A stretch of 6,044 bases of DNA from Candidatus Omnitrophota bacterium (GTDB lineage: Bacteria; Omnitrophota; Gorgyraeia; Zapsychrales; Fredricksoniimonadaceae): assembly GCA_016789035.1 (NCBI GenBank), contig JAEUSC010000441.1:1-6044 (forward strand), given 5' to 3'. A program made the translations under genes and the position numbers. Of the stretch, positions 1 to 6,044 are shown in pieces. The notes below the pieces were generated by a model. The model saw only the letters and a program-made list of their open reading frames with translations. It did no database searches and was not told the origin of the DNA. Positions within the stretch are counted from its first letter, which is position 1, and every line of letters starts with the position of its first letter.

Positions 1-956
1 AGCATCCTGCCCGCCAGCGGGACGATGCGCGATTGATGATCATCGATCGGTCGAGCCAGAAAATTTCCCATGACATTTTCCGTAATATCGGTCAGTATCT
101 GCCTCAGCAAAGTTTTCTGGTGGTCAACAACAGCAAGGTTGTTCCTGCCCGTTTGTTGGGACGCCGGAAAAATAGCGGCGGGCAGGTGGAGGTGTTTCTT
201 CTCAAGCAGTTGGGGTCCAATCGCTATGAGGCCCTCCTGAAACCTCTTAAGAAAATCAAAGTGGGGGAGCCGCTCGAATTTGATGATGGTGTGCTCGGAG
301 TTCTGGAAGATAAGGAAAGGCGGATTGTTTGCTTTAATAAGAAGAATATGGCGCCTTTTTTGGACAAGATTGGACATATTCCTTTGCCGCCATATATCTC
401 CCGGCCGGATCAAAAAAGTGATAAAAGCGAATACCAGACGGTGTATGCCCGCCATCGCGGATCAGTCGCTTCTCCAACGGCCGGGCTGCATTTTACCAAA
501 CCGTTAATAGAGCAATTAAAAAAGGACGGCCACACATTTTCAGCAGTGACGCTTCACATCAATTATGGCACCTTTAAGCCAGTCGAATGTGAAGATGTGA
601 CAAATCATCCCATGCACAGTGAAGACTATTATCTGTCCCAGCTTGTTTATCGGCGAATAATAAACGCCCGTCAGTCGAAGCGGGCGGTTGTTGCTGTGGG
701 AACAACCAGCTGCCGCGTTTTGGAGTCTGTGTCGCAAACAGGAAAGATGAACGGAAGTACTAACATTTTTATTTATCCGGGATATCAATTTCAGTTGATA
801 GATTGTCTGCTGACCAATTTTCATTTACCCAAGAGTACCCTGCTGATGCTTGTCAGTGCTTTCGGCGGTATGAATTTAATTAAAAGGGCGTACCAGCAAG
901 CCATCACCATGAAGTACCGTTTCTACAGTTATGGCGATGCGATGCTGATCATTTAA
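1..956 (+). CDS. queA: S-adenosylmethionine:tRNA ribosyltransferase-isomerase QueA, 5' end cut by window edge
   Basis: QueA transfers and isomerises the ribosyl part of AdoMet onto preQ1-34 of tRNA, giving epoxyqueuosine, the penultimate step of queuosine synthesis in the cytoplasm. The reading frame is open from base 3 and runs in from the left. The ATG at 33 is internal, because the codons before it read HPARQRDDARL, matching the family's N-terminal 'P..RD.sRL' segment. I estimate fewer than 20 codons are missing. Numbered from the ATG at 33, family blocks appear in order: VVNNSKVVPARLLGRR, GGQVEVFLL, ALLKPLKKIKVG, GHIPLPPYISRPD, YQTVYA, GSVASPTAGLHFT, GTFKPV, MHSEDY, VGTTSCRVLES, FIYPGY, LTNFHLPKSTLLMLVSAF and YRFYSYGDAMLI. 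The C-terminus is complete. One variation is LHINYGTF where most homologues have LHVGLGTF. The tgt gene follows 83 nt downstream, the usual queuosine pairing. Identification is essentially certain. Confidence 0.97.
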   Translation, partial: HPARQRDDARLMIIDRSSQKISHDIFRNIGQYLPQQSFLVVNNSKVVPARLLGRRKNSGGQVEVFLLKQLGSNRYEALLKPLKKIKVGEPLEFDDGVLGVLEDKERRIVCFNKKNMAPFLDKIGHIPLPPYISRPDQKSDKSEYQTVYARHRGSVASPTAGLHFTKPLIEQLKKDGHTFSAVTLHINYGTFKPVECEDVTNHPMHSEDYYLSQLVYRRIINARQSKRAVVAVGTTSCRVLESVSQTGKMNGSTNIFIYPGYQFQLIDCLLTNFHLPKSTLLMLVSAFGGMNLIKRAYQQAITMKYRFYSYGDAMLII

Positions 957-1024
957 TGGAAACCTGCCTAGCTGCGGGTAAGACCAATCTGGTGCACCTT
1001 AAGCGAGTGGAAGGGTTGGAGTAG

Positions 1025-2852
<1,828 letters not shown>

Positions 2853-2868
2853 GAGCCAAGGAGAATTT

Positions 2869-3258
2869 ATGGTAGCATCAGCCGTAGAGCAACTTAAGAC
2901 TGTCGAGCAGAAGTTTTTCCGTAAGGACCTTCCGGTTATCAGCGTCGGTGATTTTATCAAGATGAAAGTTAAGGTTAAAGAAGCAGAAAAGGTCCGTATT
3001 CATCCTTTTGAAGGCACAATTATTAAGATTACCGGCCGGGGAGCACGAGCCACATTTACCGTTCGTAAGATTTCTTTTGGAGAAGGCGTTGAGCGTGTTT
3101 TTCCGATTCATTCTCCTGTTATTGAGAGTTTGCAAATCGTCAGCAAAGGTATTGTTAAGCGAGCCAGACTTTATTATCTTCGGGATCGCGTTGGTAAAAA
3201 AGCTCGCCTTCGCAAAGATATGCATCAGGAAGCAACTCCCTCGGTTGCGGCTGTCTAA
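2869..3258 (+). CDS. rplS: 50S ribosomal protein L19
   Basis: L19 is a large-subunit ribosomal protein at the 30S-50S interface. The 129-residue product shows the family core: a short N-terminal helix, then DLPVISVGDFIKMKVKVKE (19-37), the RIHPFEGTIIKI strand segment, GARATFTVRKISFGEGVERVFP, IHSPVIESLQIV, and the basic RARLYYLRDRVGKKARLR segment that contacts rRNA. The C-terminus runs about a dozen residues past the usual end (DMHQEATPSVAAV), which is mild variation. The start is set by a strong AAGGAG (2858-2863) five nucleotides before the ATG and 16 nt after the trmD stop. An intrinsic terminator begins 7 nt after the stop codon, so this is the end of the main queA-tgt-trmD-rplS transcript, or at least a point where transcription is strongly reduced. 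Confidence 0.98.
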   Translation: MVASAVEQLKTVEQKFFRKDLPVISVGDFIKMKVKVKEAEKVRIHPFEGTIIKITGRGARATFTVRKISFGEGVERVFPIHSPVIESLQIVSKGIVKRARLYYLRDRVGKKARLRKDMHQEATPSVAAV

Positions 3259-3265
3259 GTCAATC

Positions 3266-3298
3266 AACCCTGTGCCAATTGGTACAGGGTTTTTTTTT
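3266..3298 (+). terminator. Rho-independent terminator after rplS
   Basis: The left arm AACCCTGTGCC (3266-3276) pairs with GGTACAGGGTT (3281-3291) around an AATT loop, giving an 11-bp stem with one G-T wobble. A run of nine T (3290-3298) begins within the base of the stem. This is a textbook intrinsic terminator for + strand transcription. The other strand has no matching T-run, so it is unidirectional. Confidence 0.93.
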
Positions 3299-3323
3299 GT
3301 CCCCCCACAAAATCCAAAGATTT

Positions 3324-3971
3324 ATGTTAAATTTTGAAGACGAAGCAAAAGGCAATGGGTACGTTTTTGTTGTTGGCGTCGATGAGGCTGGTCGAGGTCC
3401 TTTGGCCGGTCCTGTCATTTCTGCCGCGGTGTTCTTAAAATCCAGTCAGTTTGAACATTCCATTAAAGATTCCAAAAAAATGACTGAGAGACAGCGCGAG
3501 CAGGCATTCTTAGAGATTTTTGAGAAAGGGGTGGTGGGGATTGGTGTTATGAATGAGTCAGTCATTGATTCCTGCAATATTTTACAAGCAACATTTTTGG
3601 CCATGGCAAGTGCGGTTCGTCAGCTTATTTCCCGGTTACCCCAAGAATCCGTTTGTTTAAATAATTTTGATAAACAGGTTTTCCTTTTGATTGACGGGCC
3701 TCATTTTAAGACGGATCTTCCTTATGGGCATCGGACTATTATCGACGGTGACGATAAGTGTTTATCAATTGCCTGCGCCTCCATTGTGGCGAAGGTTTAT
3801 CGGGACCGAGTTCTGCGATCCTATGATCGAATCTATCCACAGTATGGATTTAAATCGCACAAAGGTTACCCAACCGAGGCACACCGCAAAGCCATTATGA
3901 AGAATGGATTATCCCCTATCCACCGGCGTAGTTTTCAGTGCAAAGATTTACATGAGGCACCCTTAGAATGA
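3324..3971 (+). CDS. rnhB: Ribonuclease HII
   Basis: RNase HII cuts RNA in RNA-DNA hybrids and starts removal of single ribonucleotides misincorporated into DNA. The 215-residue product carries the N-terminal catalytic block GVDEAGRGPLAGPV with Asp20, Glu21 and the GRG junction-sensing loop (23-25). Next come LLIDG with Asp124, and DGDDKCLSIACASIVAKVYRD, in which Asp143 aligns with the fourth carboxylate. The substrate-contacting C-terminal YPQYGFKSHKGYPTEAH block is also present. All four metal ligands are therefore in place. The ATG at 3324 is chosen over an in-frame TTG at 3279, because the TTG lies in the terminator loop and its extra 15 residues do not look like the family. The Shine-Dalgarno is poor: the upstream bases are C- and A-rich. 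It follows the terminator by 25 nt and overlaps yraN by 4 nt (ATGA). It sits in the conserved trmD-rplS-rnhB-yraN order. Confidence 0.96.
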   Translation: MLNFEDEAKGNGYVFVVGVDEAGRGPLAGPVISAAVFLKSSQFEHSIKDSKKMTERQREQAFLEIFEKGVVGIGVMNESVIDSCNILQATFLAMASAVRQLISRLPQESVCLNNFDKQVFLLIDGPHFKTDLPYGHRTIIDGDDKCLSIACASIVAKVYRDRVLRSYDRIYPQYGFKSHKGYPTEAHRKAIMKNGLSPIHRRSFQCKDLHEAPLE

Positions 3972-4333
3972 ATTCCAAAATATTAGGTTTACAAGGCGAG
4001 AGGCTGGCCGAAGAGTATCTCTCTAAACAAGGTTGCCGTTTGATCGCTCGGAATTTTCGTATGAAGTCAGGGGAAATTGATTTGATTGCGATGGATCACG
4101 GATGCTTATGTTTTATAGAAGTGAAAACTCGCAATGGACAAAAACATGTCCCTCAAGAAGCCGTTTCCTTGGCCAAGCAAAGAAAGCTTACTAAGCTTGC
4201 CAAATTATTTATGGTTCAACAATTCCAAAGGCTCGATGTCAATAGCCGGTTTGATGTGATTGCCATTGACGCCAAAGAGGATGGTTCCCGGCGCATTCAA
4301 TGGTTGCGCAATGCGTTTGACGCCGTCGATTAA
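3968..4333 (+). CDS. yraN: UPF0102 family protein YraN, endonuclease-like fold
   Basis: YraN proteins are small and predicted to have a restriction-endonuclease or Holliday-junction-resolvase-like fold. Their cellular role is not firmly established, so no function is asserted. The 121-residue length is typical. Family motifs visible are GLQGERLAEEYL (7-18), RNFRMKSGEIDLIAMD (28-43) with the acidic GEID, and FIEVKTR (49-55) with the E-x-K pair of nuclease-like active sites. A C-terminal RFDVIAI strand (94-100) is also present. The start overlaps the rnhB stop as ATGA, with GAGG (3954-3957) upstream, so translation is likely coupled to rnhB. The rnhB-yraN adjacency is a widespread bacterial arrangement and supports the call. 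Nothing is truncated. Confidence 0.93.
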   Translation: MNSKILGLQGERLAEEYLSKQGCRLIARNFRMKSGEIDLIAMDHGCLCFIEVKTRNGQKHVPQEAVSLAKQRKLTKLAKLFMVQQFQRLDVNSRFDVIAIDAKEDGSRRIQWLRNAFDAVD

Positions 4334-4481
4334 AAATCCCAGATAAGATGTTGCATTCCGAATTTCTTTTCGTTAATATACATTTGTTTTACGAAGTCAG
4401 TCGATGTCAATCATTCATTAATCCCGACGATCATTTGGGTTAGTCATTTGACCCCTCGCAACGCACATCCACTTTGAAGTG
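4334..4481 (+). promoter_or_regulatory. Intergenic leader before the one-carbon genes, weak promoter candidate
   Basis: This is the longest gap in the window, and a change of theme from housekeeping genes to folate genes makes a promoter plausible. The best pair I see is TTGCAT (4351-4356) and TAATAT (4374-4379) with 17-nt spacing. That is only a partial match to sigma-70 consensus (3/6 and 4/6). GGGTTAG (4437-4443) can fold on TTTGACCC around a TCAT loop, with two G-T wobbles. TCATTTG occurs twice, at 4431 and 4444. CACTTTGAAGTG (4470-4481) is a short inverted repeat abutting the fchA ATG. No T-run follows any hairpin and no terminator follows yraN. A 31-codon ORF (4348-4443) exists but resembles nothing I know. 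Confidence 0.25.
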
Positions 4482-4967
4482 ATGAAAGATTTTAAGAATC
4501 ATACTCTTAAAGAATATCTTGACCGTTTGTCTGCACGAGAGCCTGTGCCTGGTGGAGGTTCTGCCGCTGCGCTGTCCTCAGCATTGGGTGCTGGGTTGAT
4601 CGCTATGGTCATTGAATATTCAATGGGTAAGGGTAAGCCCAAAGCAGTCGAGAAAAAGTTTGCCCAACTTCTAAAGAAAGTTTCAAGCATCCGGCAGGAA
4701 TTGCTCGACTTGGTCGATCAAGATGCAAAGGCGTATTTAGGTGTGGTTGCTGCGAGAAAATTAGACATCAAGGCTCAAAAGAAAGCGTCTCTTTATGCGA
4801 GCCGAGTTCCCCGCCAAATTTGTCAGCTGAGCTATATGGCCGTTGATTTGACGCCGTATGTTGTTCAAGAAGGTAATCCCCATTTATTAAGCGATGTTGA
4901 AGTTGCTTTGGAGCTTTTATTGGCGGGGTATCATTCCGCACTTGTGATGATTAAGGTCAATCAATGA
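4482..4967 (+). CDS. fchA: Short FchA-like methenyl-tetrahydrofolate cyclohydrolase / cyclodeaminase family protein
   Basis: This family contains formimino-THF cyclodeaminase and the stand-alone methenyl-THF cyclohydrolase FchA of acetogens and other anaerobes. The product has the signature PVPGGGSAAALSSALGAGL (21-39), the Asp-rich VDQDAKAY segment (78-85) matching the family's D-x-D-A-x-A-F/Y, and GNPHLLSD (131-138) matching GNPNAxSD. It ends at VMIKVNQ, where homologues continue through NVxINL into one or more further helices. At 161 residues it is about 40 short of the usual length. Overlap with folD (ATGA at 4964-4967) shows that this end is not caused by the window. Either an ATG at 4482 or a GTG at 4479 could start it; ATG is preferred, and neither has a good Shine-Dalgarno. 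Coupling to folD supports a role in interconverting methenyl- and formyl-THF. Family membership is secure; specific activity is inferred. Confidence 0.85.
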   Translation: MKDFKNHTLKEYLDRLSAREPVPGGGSAAALSSALGAGLIAMVIEYSMGKGKPKAVEKKFAQLLKKVSSIRQELLDLVDQDAKAYLGVVAARKLDIKAQKKASLYASRVPRQICQLSYMAVDLTPYVVQEGNPHLLSDVEVALELLLAGYHSALVMIKVNQ

Positions 4968-5827
4968 ACGCACAGATATTAGACGGAAAGAAAGTCGCCT
5001 CTCAGTTTAAGGAACAATTAAAAAATGAGATCGAGATTCTCAAGAAGCGATCTGGGATTCATCCAGTGGCTGTGAGTGTGCTTTCAACCGACGATCCTGG
5101 CGCTGTTTCCTATGCAGCATCCCAAAAGAAAACAGCTGATGAATTAGGAATTGACTATCGGATTCAACACGTTCCTCCATCGATTAGTTCGACAGAATTT
5201 GAAAAACTGATCCAACAATTTAATCATAATTCCACAATACATGCGGTGTTGATTAATAAGCCCGTTCCGTCTCAAATTGATTTTTCTTCGATGGTTAATT
5301 TGCTTTCGGAAAAGAAGGAAATGGAAGGGATTAATTGCCTGAATATGGGCAAAATTTTTTTGGGACAATTTCAGCTGGTTCCTTGCACAGCTGCATCGGT
5401 CATGGAGCATTTGCGTCATGCGCAAGTTCCGTTAAAAGGAAAGAATGTGGTCATTATTGGCCGAAGTGAGATTGTTGGAAAGCCTTTGATTTTCTTGCTG
5501 CTGGCCCAAAATGCCACCGTGACCGTCTGTCATTCCGCCACTGATGCGGCCGGACAGCTTGAGAATCATTTGCGGCTTGCGGATATTGTCATTGTGGCTA
5601 TAGGAAAGCCGAACTTTCTAAAGGGCGGTTGGCTCAAACCGGGGGCAGTTGTTATCGACGTGGGAGTGAATCGTGTCGATGGCAAGATTACGGGGGATGC
5701 GGATTTTAATTCGGTGGTGGCTGTGGCTTCGGCAATAACGCCAGTGCCAGGCGGGGTCGGTCCTGTGACGGCGGTTATGCTGATGAAAAATATTGTTGAG
5801 GCATATAAACAACAAGTATCTATGTAA
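4964..5827 (+). CDS. folD: FolD-like methylene-THF dehydrogenase with altered cyclohydrolase site
   Basis: FolD normally oxidises 5,10-methylene-THF to methenyl-THF and hydrolyses that to 10-formyl-THF. The 287-residue protein has the full two-domain layout. The N-terminal folate domain (about 1-140) includes DDPGAVSY with Tyr50. The Rossmann domain contains GRSEIVGKPL (166-175), VTVCHS (186-191) and AIGKPNFL (212-219), then GAVVIDVGVNRVDGKITGD. ITPVPGGVGPVTAVML closes the folate site. By gap-free spacing from Tyr50, key folate-site positions differ from E. coli: Lys54 is Gln (SYAASQKK), Gln98 is Asn and the next residue Lys (INKPVP), and Asp121 is Glu (EMEG). The lysine is the residue linked to the cyclohydrolase step, so this enzyme may be dehydrogenase-only. 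TAAGGT (4952-4957) lies about 7 nt before the ATG, which overlaps the fchA stop. Family is certain; activity is inferred. Confidence 0.92.
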   Translation: MNAQILDGKKVASQFKEQLKNEIEILKKRSGIHPVAVSVLSTDDPGAVSYAASQKKTADELGIDYRIQHVPPSISSTEFEKLIQQFNHNSTIHAVLINKPVPSQIDFSSMVNLLSEKKEMEGINCLNMGKIFLGQFQLVPCTAASVMEHLRHAQVPLKGKNVVIIGRSEIVGKPLIFLLLAQNATVTVCHSATDAAGQLENHLRLADIVIVAIGKPNFLKGGWLKPGAVVIDVGVNRVDGKITGDADFNSVVAVASAITPVPGGVGPVTAVMLMKNIVEAYKQQVSM

Positions 5828-5839
5828 GGTTTGGCGCGT

Positions 5840-6044
5840 ATGAAAAATATTTTATTTGTAGGGAATTCCTTAGTAAGTGCGAAGGCCATTGAACTTATTT
5901 GTCAATCTCATGAGGGTGTCGCAGTTTCGCTGGTCAGTTCTGACGATTTTCTTCCGTACAGCCGACAATTGATGTTGGGTTTTTTAGGCAAGGCCATTAA
6001 AGAAAAGCAGGTTTACTTTAAGACGGAATCGTTTTATAAAGGCG
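5840..6044 (+). CDS. Pyridine nucleotide-disulfide oxidoreductase-like protein, N-terminal 68 residues only
   Basis: The window ends inside this gene. The visible segment has a hydrophobic first strand and a helix (ILFVGNS, then AKAIELI), a second strand, and then LPYSRQLMLGFLGKAI followed by QVYFKTESFYKG. That pattern, a proline-Tyr-Ser-Arg turn after strand two and then a 'yf...fY' segment, matches the N-terminus of FAD/NAD(P)H oxidoreductases of the NirB/rubredoxin-reductase type. The glycine motif is degenerate: GNSLVS (8-13) where GxGxxG is expected, so FAD binding at this site is uncertain. It starts 12 nt after the folD stop with a weak AAGG (5826-5829), so it is probably in the same operon. 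A redox partner role in folate one-carbon metabolism is a guess from context. Confidence 0.72.
   Translation, partial: MKNILFVGNSLVSAKAIELICQSHEGVAVSLVSSDDFLPYSRQLMLGFLGKAIKEKQVYFKTESFYKG

Noticed and set aside
540..824. Antisense open frames within queA, tgt, rplS and folD
   Set aside because: They are shadows of well-identified genes, show no family motifs, and have no ribosome binding sites of note.
3279..3323. Upstream TTG start that would lengthen RNase HII by 15 residues
   Set aside because: It sits in the terminator loop and its translation crosses the T-run and C-run. The added residues do not resemble the family, whereas the ATG at 3324 gives a typical N-terminus.
4437..4454. Hairpin GGGTTAG/TTTGACCC as a terminator for yraN
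   Set aside because: The stem has two G-T pairs and is followed by CCTCGCAACG with no T-run, so it is not an intrinsic terminator.

Overview
The window is a dense, single-strand bacterial gene block (every gene on +) of moderate GC by eye. It holds eight genes complete at both ends or nearly so, plus a partial gene at each edge. The order is queA (5' end missing), tgt, trmD, rplS, terminator, rnhB, yraN, a 145-nt gap, an fchA-like cyclodeaminase/cyclohydrolase gene, folD, and the start of a pyridine-nucleotide-disulfide-oxidoreductase-like gene (3' end missing). Genes are packed with short spacers or small overlaps (tgt/trmD 8 nt; rnhB/yraN and fchA/folD 4-nt ATGA), which suggests operons with translational coupling. 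No mobile elements, CRISPR arrays, tRNAs or rRNAs were seen.

Region 1 (1-2852) encodes tRNA anticodon-loop modification. Tgt inserts preQ1 at G34, QueA builds epoxyqueuosine from it, and TrmD makes m1G37. Region 2 (2178-4333) is most of the widely conserved trmD-rplS-rnhB-yraN string. The rpsP and rimM genes that usually precede trmD are absent here, and queA-tgt takes their place. A strong intrinsic terminator sits right after rplS, so rnhB-yraN depends on read-through or on a promoter I could not find.

Region 3 (4334-6044) is a one-carbon (tetrahydrofolate) cassette: an unusually short FchA-like protein, a FolD-like protein, and an oxidoreductase start. The most notable observation in the window is in FolD. 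A gap-free alignment to E. coli FolD, made from memory, shows three folate-site positions changed: Lys54 to Gln, Gln98 to Asn, and Asp121 to Glu. The general fold motifs, Tyr50 and the nucleotide-binding loop are kept. The lysine is the residue tied to cyclohydrolase activity in this family, and the gene is coupled to a separate cyclohydrolase-type gene. This suggests a division of labour: FchA as cyclohydrolase and FolD as dehydrogenase only. The oxidoreductase that follows has a degenerate N-terminal glycine motif.

Organism: clearly a bacterium, probably not one of the best-studied groups. The co-location of FchA, FolD and a flavin-type oxidoreductase would suit an anaerobe with a Wood-Ljungdahl-type methyl branch. 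A lineage such as Omnitrophota or a related candidate phylum is a guess, not something the sequence proves.
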